A stretch of DNA of 9,876 bases, from contig CAZYVD010000080.1 in NCBI GenBank assembly GCA_964651045.1, forward strand, positions 1 to 9,876, given 5' to 3'. The notes beneath the pieces were generated by a model that searched no databases, was not told the origin of the DNA, and saw only the letters and a program-made list of their open reading frames with translations. Positions 1-7,600 of this stretch are shown here, piece by piece (position 1 is the first letter of the stretch; each line of letters opens with the position of its first letter). Position numbers and translations under genes: made by a program. The stretch is from CAZYVD01 sp964651045. Its GTDB lineage: Bacteria > Zhuqueibacterota > QNDG01 > DSAB01.

Positions 1-21
1 GGGTTCTGTGAGGGACATTAA
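1..21 (+). CDS. possible 3' end of an upstream gene (partial)
   Basis: Frame 1 is open from the window edge to a TAA at 19-21 and would give only GFCEGH. The stop lies 17 bases before the next start, which would fit an upstream gene of the same operon. Frame 2 also stays open to position 134, so the assignment is weak. Nothing can be said about function. Confidence 0.25.
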   Translation, partial: GFCEGH

Positions 22-25
22 ACCG

Positions 26-34
26 AAAGGAGGT
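26..34 (+). promoter_or_regulatory. strong ribosome binding site of the DUF4837 gene
   Basis: AAAGGAGGT is a near-perfect anti-16S complement ending 4 bases before the ATG at 39. It fixes the start of the first gene. Confidence 0.8.
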
Positions 35-38
35 AAAG

Positions 39-1085
39 ATGTCTACTCGACAGAGGTTAAAATATTTTATTGTTATTCTTTCGATTTTTTTTCTGGTATC
101 ATGCGATTTCATGAAGCCGAGAAGCTGGTATAAGGAGGGAGTTATTGCAGTGATGGCAGATTCACTAGACTGGATCGGAATAAAAAGCACACTGCGAAAT
201 GTATTTGAACGTACAATTGTCACACCGCAGATTGAGAAGTTATACGAATTAAAATATGTCGACAGGTCTGAATTCAACAGGTACACAAAGTTTCGCTATC
301 TGATTCTTGCAGCCACTCTTAAGTCAAAGGGAAAGATAGGTAGACTGGTTAAGAGGGTGGTTTCAGATTCTGTAATACACCGTGGTGTTGTTGATGGCAA
401 GTATTTCTTCTTCTGTGAAAAAAGTCAATGGGCAAAGGATCAGATGATGGTAATACTTGTGGCACCGGACATGGCTACACTCAGGGAAAAGATCGATAGG
501 AGTGGTAACTTGCTGTATGATATTTTTGATCACGATTTAAAGAAGCGGCTGGAGAGTGATATGTTCAAAAGGAGAGAACAGAAAGATATAGAAAAGAAGT
601 TGATGTCTTCTTATGGATGGTCAATAAGGGTTCAACACGACTACTTTTTAATCAAGAACCTGCCGCATGAGGGATTTGTGTGGTTCAGGCGTATGTATCC
701 TGAGCGCTGGATTTTTGTTCGATGGATAAATGGAGGAGATACGACTCTTCTCAATCAGCAGTGGGTTGTTGCAGAGAGGAATCGGATAGGTGCAAATTAT
801 TATAGTGGAGATGTTGTGTCTGATCGTTATCTATTTTCATATCGCGGAACCTTTCTTGGCAGGCCTGCACAGATCACAAGGGGATTGTGGCAGAACAATG
901 ATAAGGTGGCAGGAGGGCCCTTTAAAAACTATACATTCTATGATGAGCTCTCAAGAAGAGTATACATGATAGATGTGGCTGTATTTGCTCCCACAGAGGA
1001 GAAGGTTCCCTATCTGAGAAGACTCGATATAATTGCACAAACATTTAAGACACTCTTTGATACTGGAGGTGAATATGAGCTCTGA
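39..1085 (+). CDS. DUF4837 family lipoprotein
   Basis: This is a 348-residue predicted envelope lipoprotein of unknown biochemical role. The N-terminus is basic (STRQRLK), followed by a hydrophobic stretch at residues 9-20 and a lipobox LVSC with the lipidation Cys at position 22. The mature part opens with KEGVIAVMADSLDW (32-45), then FERTIVTPQIEKLYEL (56-71). It ends with RGLWQNNDKVAGGPFKNYTF (281-300) and DVAVFAPTEEKVPYLRRLD (312-330). This order matches my memory of DUF4837: an early 'vVmdd..W', then 'F..p...LPQ.EP.f', then 'RGLW...n.f.GGPFvny' and 'g.VyAP..dKr.ymrqLe'. The family is known mainly from Bacteroidetes and relatives and has no established function. The start is chosen from the strong Shine-Dalgarno at 26-34. 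The stop overlaps the purE start by 11 bases, so the two genes are probably co-transcribed and translationally coupled. Confidence 0.82.
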   Translation: MSTRQRLKYFIVILSIFFLVSCDFMKPRSWYKEGVIAVMADSLDWIGIKSTLRNVFERTIVTPQIEKLYELKYVDRSEFNRYTKFRYLILAATLKSKGKIGRLVKRVVSDSVIHRGVVDGKYFFFCEKSQWAKDQMMVILVAPDMATLREKIDRSGNLLYDIFDHDLKKRLESDMFKRREQKDIEKKLMSSYGWSIRVQHDYFLIKNLPHEGFVWFRRMYPERWIFVRWINGGDTTLLNQQWVVAERNRIGANYYSGDVVSDRYLFSYRGTFLGRPAQITRGLWQNNDKVAGGPFKNYTFYDELSRRVYMIDVAVFAPTEEKVPYLRRLDIIAQTFKTLFDTGGEYEL

Positions 1086-1548
1086 AGTCTCGAGTAAAGT
1101 TGCAGTGGTTATGGGCAGTGTTTCGGATGAGGATGTTATGAAAAGATGTATAGAATATCTAAAATACTTCAGTATCCCCTATGAAGTTCATGTAATGTCT
1201 GCGCACAGAGAGCCGGACAGGGTAGATGAGTTTGCTGAAAAGGCAGAGGAGAGGGGAATATGTGTTGTTATTGCAGGAGCTGGTATGGCAGCAGCACTTC
1301 CAGGTGTAATTGCGTCAAAGACAACGATTCCTGTCATCGGAGTGCCGCTCGATGCATCGCCACTTAATGGAATGGATGCAGTTTACTCCATTCTTCAAAT
1401 GCCCCCTGGAATACCTGTAGGAACTGTTGCAATCGGATCGGCTGGGGCTAAGAATGCAGCGGTTCTGGCAGCAGAGATTATAGCTCTTCAGGATCCAGAC
1501 CTCAGGAAGAGGCTCAGGGAGTTCCGAAGAAGGGGAAGCAAAATATAG
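1075..1548 (+). CDS. purE: N5-carboxyaminoimidazole ribonucleotide mutase PurE
   Basis: A 157-residue PurE, the usual length. Class I enzymes interconvert N5-CAIR and CAIR in cytoplasmic de novo purine synthesis. Visible motifs are MGSVSD (13-18), SAHREPD (42-48, with the active-site His at 44), IAGAGMAAALPG (66-77), QMPPGIPVGTVAIG (108-121) and AGAKNAAVLAAEI (123-135). At position 74 there is Ala where E. coli-type class I enzymes have His (GGAAHLPG). The rest of the sequence is class I-like, and I believe other PurE subfamilies share this substitution. The ATG at 1075 is preferred because GGAGGT lies at 1065-1070. An upstream TTG at 1033 would add 14 residues with no family counterpart. The start lies inside the end of the preceding gene. 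No purK is visible, so whether N5-CAIR or AIR plus CO2 is the physiological substrate cannot be decided here. Confidence 0.95.
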   Translation: MSSEVSSKVAVVMGSVSDEDVMKRCIEYLKYFSIPYEVHVMSAHREPDRVDEFAEKAEERGICVVIAGAGMAAALPGVIASKTTIPVIGVPLDASPLNGMDAVYSILQMPPGIPVGTVAIGSAGAKNAAVLAAEIIALQDPDLRKRLREFRRRGSKI

Positions 1549-1570
1549 CATACTATTAGATGGTGTTATA

Positions 1571-2293
1571 ATGAATATTAAAAAGATTCTTGTGATAATT
1601 CCTACATACAATGAAAGGGATAATATCGTAAAACTTATTCCAGCCGTGCTGAGTCAGGATTCCCGCATAGATATTTTGGTAGTAGATGATAGCTCTCCAG
1701 ACGGCACCTCTGAGGTTGTAGATAAAATGAGAAAGAAAAATGATAGAATATCTTTACTAAAACGAAGTAAAAAGGCTGGTCTCGGCACTGCCTATGTTGA
1801 GGGTTTTAATCATGCCTTAAAGAAGGATTATGATTTGATTTTTGAAATGGATGCAGATTTTTCGCACGATCCCAAAGAGATACCGCGATTTATTGAGGCA
1901 ATGAATGAGTATGACCTTGTGATCGGATCAAGATATATAAGTGGTGTAAATGTTGTAAACTGGCCAATGTCGAGGCTATTTCTTTCATGGGCGGCAAATC
2001 TCTACACCCGGATAATAACTGGTCTTCCAGTGAGGGATGCAACCAGTGGATTCAAATGTTTTAGAAGATGTGTACTTGAGTCAATTGATCTGAACAATAT
2101 TCATTCGGATGGATATGCTTTTCAGATAGAGATGGATTTCAAGGCATACAGAAAGGGATTCCGTATTTTAGAGATTCCAATAATATTTGTCGACAGAGAT
2201 GTCGGTGTTTCCAAGATGAATCCAGGAATAGTCAGAGAGGCTGCATTTATTGTCTGGAAACTCCGATTGCTCAGCCTCATCGGAAGATTATGA
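1571..2293 (+). CDS. polyprenyl-phosphate mannose/glucose synthase (DPM1-like GT2)
   Basis: A 240-residue GT-A glycosyltransferase of family 2 that most resembles dolichol-phosphate mannose synthase. This family moves a sugar from a nucleotide sugar (usually GDP-Man) to a polyprenyl phosphate on the cytoplasmic face of the membrane. Motifs in order are PTYNERDNI (11-19), VVDDSSPDGT (37-46), the KAGLGTAYVEGF region (68-79), EMDADFSHDP (92-101, with the metal-binding DAD), GSRY (119-122), RDATSGFKCF (155-164), GYAFQIEM (181-188) and DRDVGVSKM (208-216). There is no C-terminal transmembrane segment, so it is the short, DPM1-only type. The sugar donor cannot be read from sequence. It begins 22 bases after purE behind a weak GGTG, and its stop overlaps the next start as ATGA, which suggests coupled translation with the downstream glycosyltransferase. 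Confidence 0.88.
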   Translation: MNIKKILVIIPTYNERDNIVKLIPAVLSQDSRIDILVVDDSSPDGTSEVVDKMRKKNDRISLLKRSKKAGLGTAYVEGFNHALKKDYDLIFEMDADFSHDPKEIPRFIEAMNEYDLVIGSRYISGVNVVNWPMSRLFLSWAANLYTRIITGLPVRDATSGFKCFRRCVLESIDLNNIHSDGYAFQIEMDFKAYRKGFRILEIPIIFVDRDVGVSKMNPGIVREAAFIVWKLRLLSLIGRL

Positions 2294-4362
2294 TTGAGAT
2301 ATCTGTTATAATTGTCAGTTTTAATGTTAAAAAGTATCTGGAGCAGTCCCTTCGTTCGATAATGGCAGCACTCAGGGGCATGAGCTCTGAGGTGATAGTA
2401 GTAGATAATGGCTCGAGGGATGGATCAGTATCTATGATTCGAAGACGTTTTCCAGAGGTTTTAATCATTGATAACAAGGATAATCTGGGTTTTGCCAGGG
2501 CAACTAATCAGGCTCTAAAACGGATCAGGGGAAGAGCCGTGTGTCTGATAAACCCGGATACGGTTGTTAGAGAGGATACATTCAGGCTATGTTTAAAATA
2601 TCTCAACGACCATGAGGATGTTGGTGTTGTTGGATGTAAGATAATTAATCCTGATGGAACACTACAACTCTCATGCAGGCGGAGTTTTCCCACGCCTTTT
2701 ATTGCTCTGACAAAAGTGTTCGGGTTAAGCAGGCTGTTTCCATGGAGCAGAGTGTTTGGGAGGTACAACCTCACATATCTCGATCCAGATGAAACTGTTG
2801 AGGTAGATGCGGTTTCTGGTTCTTTCATGATCGTGAGAAAGAGTGTTGTTGATGATGTGGGTATGCTGGATGAAAACTTTTTCCTCTACGGCGAAGATTT
2901 GGACTGGTGCTACCGCATCAAAGAGCGCGGATGGAAAATCGTCTACTACCCGGCAGCACAGATAATTCACTACAAAGGAAGAAGCACCCAGGAGGCAGAG
3001 TTTAACAGCCTTCATTTTTTTTATGAAGCAATGCATCTTTTTGTTAAGAAACATTTCAGAAGCGGATGGTTTCTTTTTCCGCACTGGTTTATCCGTCTTG
3101 GAATCTGGATTCGAAGTCTAATCTCCTTTGCTGCTCGGGCTGCATCAAGGATTGCTGCAGCATTACTGGATGCTCTTCTTCTTCAGGCAGGTCTTTTAGC
3201 TGCGATTTATATAAGATTTGGAAATCTTGATTACTGGCATGCATATAGAGTAATAAATTGTGTTTACACAATATTCTGGATGGGGTGTTTCTGGGCGACA
3301 GGTCTTTATAGAAAAAAGGTCCATAATGGGGCGAGAGCAGTTGCAGGTGTTGTGTGTGGATTGGTTTTGAACACTTCCTTTACATTTTTCTTTCCTCAGT
3401 ATGCATTTTCGCGAATTGTGATTATGCTTGCAGGCCTTTTTGATGCACTCTTTACTGGTGGATGGAGATGGATGTTAGGCAGGATTTCAAGATTACATTT
3501 CATTTCTCTTGGCAGGATAGGAAGGAGTTTGAGCAGGAGACGATGTCTAATCGTCGGGTCGAGTGAATCGCTGCAGGATGCAATAGCAAGACTTAAAGAA
3601 AGGTCAGTGTCTTCTTATGAAATTGTTGGTATACTAGGTTTTGATGAGCAGGATGTTGAACAGGATTACGACAGTGAGATTCCGGTTCTGGGTAGTGTTG
3701 ACGATCTCGAGAGGGTAGCAATCGCTCACAAAATTGATGAAGTAATATTTTCTTCACACATAAGACAACTCCACAGGATGCCATGGTTGATAGCAAAGGG
3801 CAGAAGACTCAATCTTGATCTCAAGATGATTCCAAGAAAGGATGATATAATCATCGGCAGCTCCTCTTTCGATAGTGGAGCCAATCTTCTGCTGGTAAAT
3901 CTGGAGTACAACATCTTCAAAGGCCCGAACCTGTTCTTAAAGAGAAGCCTTGACATCTCTATTAGTTTGATCTTATTGCCGTTTACAGTTATTGTTATGA
4001 GCTATCTGGCACTTCACCCTCTTTACAAGTTTGAAAGGGCTTTCATATCCGATGGGATAGGAAGATCCATATCGATAATAAGAATCAGGAAGAGGGGGGA
4101 GCTCATATCTGGATGGCTGGGATATCTACCCCTCATATTCAAAGTACTTTGTGGCAGGATGAGTTTGGTTGGAACAGAGATTGTGCCCCAAGATTTTCCT
4201 TTGAAGATGGGATTTAAACCAGGTCTTACAGGACTAGTTCAGATCAGCAGAAAAGAATCAGGCATGAGCAGTGAGGAGAGAGAAAGATTAAACATATACT
4301 ATCTGAAGAACTATTCTCTATTGATGGATTTTGAAATTTTATTTAAATTTTGTAAATTATAA
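2290..4362 (+). CDS. GT2 glycosyltransferase fused to a degenerate WbaP/WcaJ-like sugar-transferase module
   Basis: A 690-residue two-part membrane protein. Residues 1-235 are a rhamnosyltransferase-like GT2 (COG1216 type): ISVIIVSFN (4-12), VVDNGSRDGS (37-46), DNLGFARATNQ (64-74), the DXD-like NPDT (89-92) and GEDLDWCYRIKERGW (201-215). Residues about 270-400 carry four hydrophobic segments (about 270-310, 320-338, 348-368, 375-395). Residues 416-540 form a Rossmann-like domain (RRRCLIVGSSES, then EIVGILGF and PVLGSVDDL), as in WbaP/WcaJ. Residues 546-690 follow the bacterial sugar-transferase pattern: LFLKRSLDISISLILLPF, LPLIFKVLCGRMSLVG, KPGLTGLVQI and a terminal YYLKNYSLLMDFEILFK. The segment between IIRIRKRG (596-603) and GYLP (611-614) is only about 7 residues, so the catalytic Asp-Glu dyad region is missing. 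MSLVGTEIVP also replaces the usual MSLVGPRP. I infer an active GT2 on an inactive phosphoglycosyl-transferase scaffold. Acceptor unknown; probably cell-surface glycan assembly. Confidence 0.85.
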   Translation: MIEISVIIVSFNVKKYLEQSLRSIMAALRGMSSEVIVVDNGSRDGSVSMIRRRFPEVLIIDNKDNLGFARATNQALKRIRGRAVCLINPDTVVREDTFRLCLKYLNDHEDVGVVGCKIINPDGTLQLSCRRSFPTPFIALTKVFGLSRLFPWSRVFGRYNLTYLDPDETVEVDAVSGSFMIVRKSVVDDVGMLDENFFLYGEDLDWCYRIKERGWKIVYYPAAQIIHYKGRSTQEAEFNSLHFFYEAMHLFVKKHFRSGWFLFPHWFIRLGIWIRSLISFAARAASRIAAALLDALLLQAGLLAAIYIRFGNLDYWHAYRVINCVYTIFWMGCFWATGLYRKKVHNGARAVAGVVCGLVLNTSFTFFFPQYAFSRIVIMLAGLFDALFTGGWRWMLGRISRLHFISLGRIGRSLSRRRCLIVGSSESLQDAIARLKERSVSSYEIVGILGFDEQDVEQDYDSEIPVLGSVDDLERVAIAHKIDEVIFSSHIRQLHRMPWLIAKGRRLNLDLKMIPRKDDIIIGSSSFDSGANLLLVNLEYNIFKGPNLFLKRSLDISISLILLPFTVIVMSYLALHPLYKFERAFISDGIGRSISIIRIRKRGELISGWLGYLPLIFKVLCGRMSLVGTEIVPQDFPLKMGFKPGLTGLVQISRKESGMSSEERERLNIYYLKNYSLLMDFEILFKFCKL
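4331..4358 (+). promoter_or_regulatory. possible weak promoter before accA
   Basis: TTGAAA at 4331-4336 and TAAATT at 4353-4358 are separated by 16 bases, in a very AT-rich stretch at the end of the preceding gene. A separate promoter for accA would make sense, but AT-rich DNA throws up such matches by chance. Confidence 0.22.
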
Positions 4363-4395
4363 AAATTTTACTAAAAGAAAATGGGAGTATGACTG

Positions 4396-5352
4396 ATGGG
4401 TGAGTTTGTTTTGGATTTTGAAAGACCCATTGTGGAACTGGAAAAGAGAATCAAAGAGATGAAAAATTATGCTCTTGAGGAAGACATAGAGCTGGCCGAA
4501 GAGGTACACAAGCTGGAGTCGAGGCTTGAGAAGTTGATTCAAGAAACATATTCAAAATTGACACGGTGGCAGAGGGTACAGCTTGCAAGACATCCAGACA
4601 GACCATATACACTTGATTATATTGGAAAGATTTTTACAGATTTTATAGAGATTCACGGCGACAGGTTGTTCAGAGATGATCCTGCTCTTGTGGGAGGTCT
4701 GGCTTGGCTCGATGGACGGCCTGTGGTTGTAATGGGACAGCAAAAGGGAAGAACAACCAAAGAGAAGTTATATCGCAACTTCGGAATGATGCATCCAGAA
4801 GGGTATCGGAAGGCGCTCAGGCTGATGAAGCTTGCTGCAAAGTTCAGTCGTCCCATAATTATTTTTATTGATACACCAGGGGCTTATCCTGGGCTTGGTG
4901 CCGAAGAGAGAGGGCAGGGTGAGGCAATAGCACGAAATCTTTTTGAAATGTCGCAGCTTCCTGTTCCAATAGTAATAGTCATAATAGGTGAGGGCGCATC
5001 TGGAGGAGCCCTCGGTATAGGAGTGGGAGATAGAATACTGATGATGGAAAATACATGGTACTCTGTAATATCTCCAGAGGGCTGTGCTGCAATCCTCTGG
5101 CGCGATAGTTCAAAGGCAAATATTGCTGCCGATGCCCTTAAACTTACTGCATCAGATCTTACAGAGCTTGGAGTAATAGATGAGATCTTAGAGGAGCCGA
5201 TTGGTGGAGCACACAGAAATCTCAACGGTGCAGCAGAAGTTGTAAAGAGGCGAATCAAATTTCATCTATCAGAACTGGATGGTTTCACAGCCGATGAGCT
5301 TATTGAAAAGAGAATTGAGAAGTATGGGAAAATGGGATTTTTTAAAGAATAG
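4396..5352 (+). CDS. accA: acetyl-CoA carboxylase carboxyltransferase subunit alpha
   Basis: A 318-residue AccA, the normal length. It is one half of the carboxyltransferase that moves CO2 from biotin-BCCP to acetyl-CoA to make malonyl-CoA, the first committed step of fatty-acid synthesis in the cytoplasm. The N-terminus has the typical DFERPIVELEKRI start and a helical region up to about residue 52, then WQRVQLARHPDRPYTLDYI (58-76) and FIEIHGDRLFRDDPALVGG (83-101). The crotonase-fold core carries GQQKGR (114-119), NFGMMHPEGYRKA (128-140), DTPGAYPGLGAEERGQGEAI (159-178) and GEGASGGALGIGVGD (198-212), which includes the Gly-Gly oxyanion-hole region. The start follows GGGAG at 4383-4387. It lies 33 bases after the glycosyltransferase and 16 bases before the Trm112-like gene. 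Its partner accD is not in this window. Confidence 0.97.
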   Translation: MGEFVLDFERPIVELEKRIKEMKNYALEEDIELAEEVHKLESRLEKLIQETYSKLTRWQRVQLARHPDRPYTLDYIGKIFTDFIEIHGDRLFRDDPALVGGLAWLDGRPVVVMGQQKGRTTKEKLYRNFGMMHPEGYRKALRLMKLAAKFSRPIIIFIDTPGAYPGLGAEERGQGEAIARNLFEMSQLPVPIVIVIIGEGASGGALGIGVGDRILMMENTWYSVISPEGCAAILWRDSSKANIAADALKLTASDLTELGVIDEILEEPIGGAHRNLNGAAEVVKRRIKFHLSELDGFTADELIEKRIEKYGKMGFFKE

Positions 5353-5357
5353 AGTTG

Positions 5358-5363
5358 AGGAGG
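5358..5363 (+). promoter_or_regulatory. ribosome binding site that fixes the GTG start of the Trm112-like gene
   Basis: AGGAGG ends 5 bases before the GTG at 5369. It rules out the much longer frame running back into accA. Confidence 0.75.
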
Positions 5364-5368
5364 AGTTA

Positions 5369-5533
5369 GTGATAAGTAAAGAACTTCTTGAAATATTGGC
5401 TTGTCCTAAATGCAAGGGCGATCTGGAATATGACAAGGAAAATGATCGGCTCATCTGTCACGAATGCCGATTAATATATGAGATAAAGGACGACATACCA
5501 ATAATGCTGATAGAGGAGGCAAAGAAGTTTTAA
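5369..5533 (+). CDS. Trm112-like zinc-ribbon protein (YcaR family)
   Basis: A 54-residue protein that starts with GTG and begins ISKELLEILACPKCKGDLEY. Two CxxC pairs (C12/C15 and C30/C33) form a zinc knuckle, followed by LIYEIKDDIPIML (36-48), the classic Trm112/COG2835 pattern '..L.CP.C.g.L......L.C..C...YPI.dgIPvml'. In eukaryotes and archaea, Trm112 activates several methyltransferases. In bacteria the small family members have no firmly established partner. The start is chosen from AGGAGG at 5358-5363; a longer frame that overlaps accA has no family support. It ends the plus-strand operon, and its TAA overlaps the stop codon of the convergent CHAT gene by 4 bases. Confidence 0.88.
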   Translation: MISKELLEILACPKCKGDLEYDKENDRLICHECRLIYEIKDDIPIMLIEEAKKF

Positions 5534-7596
5534 TCGCCAAGTCCGATTAATTGAAATCCTGCCCAGTAGTATGGATGAGGATATCTTTTTTTTATGTAAA
5601 TTTTTGCACTCTTGAATTTCTGTGATTTTGTAAGGTTTGAAAGATTCGATCCTGCTTGTAAAAGCCCCCCTTTCAAGATTCCATTGTCTGCTTTCCATAG
5701 CGGATATATTATTGAGCCTGCACCTGAGTAGAGCAGGCCAACTTGTGTGAGAAGCCGCTTCTCGCCGCTATCATTTTCTGGAATCAGTGTTTGACAATCA
5801 ACCAGTACTATTTCTGTTGAATGAAGATCGAGTGTGAATAGATCTATGAGAGCGGGTGTTGAGTTTTTTATTGATTGAGAAATCGAGATCAGAGGATCTT
5901 CCTTTTTGATCTCAGGTTTGCTCTTTTCAATATATTGAAGAACCGACGAAGTAGGGAGAGTCCTGATCTGGTAATGGTCGATCAGATATTTATAGCCAGA
6001 GAACAATGCATTAAAGGGCAGATTGAATAGCTCACCGTGTGGTACAATGATAATGTTTTTATTTTCTATGAAAACCATGAGCGGCTTGAAAAGTTGACGA
6101 AAGAGAGTTTTCGATAGTATGAGCTGGCCGCTGGAATCTCTTTTTCTGATTAGACTCAGCCATCTGTCGATCCTATCTTTTAGATTTTCAACATCAAGTT
6201 TTTTCCCTGCAACGTTGCCTCTTGTCAATACAAATCCAAATAATTTATTCCCTGAATAATAGTACTCTACAATAGATTCTGCTGGAGAGAGAAGCTTCTG
6301 GAGTTTCTCGATTTGCGGTATACTCATTGTTGTTAAATATGCAAGAGCCGGATATGTGTTGATCAGGTTTCTCTTTATTTTTTTTAGGGCCTTTTCCCTA
6401 TCTGCTATGACCCTCGGATATTCTGTTATATTTGATTGTGCGACTTTATGTTCCAATTTGTTTAGTTTATCGATTGTTCGATCGATTTCTCTGTTTTTAG
6501 TTAGGGGGATCTTTTTTTCATATAGCAGGTCAATAATCTCTCTCTGTTTTGATCGTTCGACAAATTGAAGAGCATCATAGAATTTTTCCTCTTCCACAAG
6601 GAGTGTAATTATATTTGTATATATCTGCTGTTTGTTTTTAATGGAACCTGTCCGCAAAAGGTCGAGGTTTGGACCGGATCTGTACAGCTCAACAACATCT
6701 GCTGCCTGACTCAGATATGTAGTTGCTTCACCGATCCTGCCTTCTGCCTTTGCAATCATACCGCGTTCAAACAGAATCATCCAGTATAGTGAGTAATACC
6801 GATCGATTAATGGATATTTCAGGAGTGATCCATAACCGACTTTTGCATCCTGGAGCCTTCCGTTCATATATAGACATCTGCACATCATGAACAATCTGTA
6901 TAGCTCATGAGGTTTGATGTTTGAAAAGTCAGGTGAACGCTGGTCGATTCTCATTCTCAACTCATCAAGTGACCTGAGTGCCCTGCGGTAGTCTGAAAGG
7001 GCGATGTATATTCTTGCAATATTTATGTATTTTTCATAAAGGAGCTCTTTATCCTTTGTTTCTATCTCGTTTAATATACTGATGCTGTTTTTTGCTCTTC
7101 TTGTCTGGTTCTGAAAAGCATTGGCCAGACCTGTCGAGCCGATGAGCTGGATATACCACAATCGATAATATCTATTTTCTTTATGCATGAATTTCTGGCT
7201 AAGCGACATGAATGCTTCTTTTGCCTTCTGAAGTGCTGACTCAAAATTGCCAGAAATAGTTGAGAGTTCCACCTCAAAGATCATAGGCACAACAGAAAAG
7301 TCGGTCTTCTTGTATATGAAGTTTCCATCTTCGATCTTCTTCTGGATTTTACTGAGAACCGATTTCATCCTATCATACATTCCAAGTCGATAGTATGCCA
7401 TGCACAGATTATATTGATGATAGATCGATAGTTTGTGATCTCTCTTCTGAATTTCTTCTATATGCCGAATTAATTCCGTATATTTTTTCTCTTTTAATAA
7501 TCTATTCAATATTTTGTTTTCTTTATTAATACCTGAACTAGTAAAACAGCAGCATAATATTAGTGAAGAGAAGATAAGATAGTTGAAGATTCTCAT
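5530..7596 (-). CDS. TPR-CHAT domain protein, probable lipoprotein, with degenerate protease core
   Basis: A 688-residue protein. Its hydrophobic N-terminus (residues 4-19) contains a CCC run (15-17) that may hold the lipidation Cys, although LILC is a poor lipobox. Helical TPR-like pairs fill residues about 30-350; the clearest are 61-84, 190-213 and 276-302. The linker VERSKQREIIDLL (346-358) is typical of TPR-CHAT proteins. The C-terminal CHAT (caspase-like) region shows SIVEYYYSGNKLFGFVLTRG (441-460), NIIIVPHGELFNLPFNALFS (514-533), the Cys strand EIVLVDCQT (595-603, C601), GAGSIIYPLWKADN (625-638) and the signature HPYYWAGFQLIG (674-685). The stretch between DPLISISQ (567-574) and LFTLDL (586-591) is about 11 residues. 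Canonical domains have roughly a hundred there, including the catalytic His motif 'LHLATHG', so protease activity is doubtful. GAGGAAGG lies 8 bases before the ATG, inside tudS. Confidence 0.85.
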   Translation of the reverse strand: MRIFNYLIFSSLILCCCFTSSGINKENKILNRLLKEKKYTELIRHIEEIQKRDHKLSIYHQYNLCMAYYRLGMYDRMKSVLSKIQKKIEDGNFIYKKTDFSVVPMIFEVELSTISGNFESALQKAKEAFMSLSQKFMHKENRYYRLWYIQLIGSTGLANAFQNQTRRAKNSISILNEIETKDKELLYEKYINIARIYIALSDYRRALRSLDELRMRIDQRSPDFSNIKPHELYRLFMMCRCLYMNGRLQDAKVGYGSLLKYPLIDRYYSLYWMILFERGMIAKAEGRIGEATTYLSQAADVVELYRSGPNLDLLRTGSIKNKQQIYTNIITLLVEEEKFYDALQFVERSKQREIIDLLYEKKIPLTKNREIDRTIDKLNKLEHKVAQSNITEYPRVIADREKALKKIKRNLINTYPALAYLTTMSIPQIEKLQKLLSPAESIVEYYYSGNKLFGFVLTRGNVAGKKLDVENLKDRIDRWLSLIRKRDSSGQLILSKTLFRQLFKPLMVFIENKNIIIVPHGELFNLPFNALFSGYKYLIDHYQIRTLPTSSVLQYIEKSKPEIKKEDPLISISQSIKNSTPALIDLFTLDLHSTEIVLVDCQTLIPENDSGEKRLLTQVGLLYSGAGSIIYPLWKADNGILKGGLLQAGSNLSNLTKSQKFKSAKIYIKKRYPHPYYWAGFQLIGLGD

Positions 7597-7600
7597 GATT

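Noticed and set aside
1033..1074. A longer PurE beginning at TTG 1033
   Set aside because: The added 14 residues have no counterpart in PurE, and GGAGGT at 1065-1070 clearly serves the ATG at 1075.
5468..5551. Direct repeat CCGATTAAT near 5468 and 5543
   Set aside because: Nine bases in two unrelated coding contexts, with no further copies; expected by chance.
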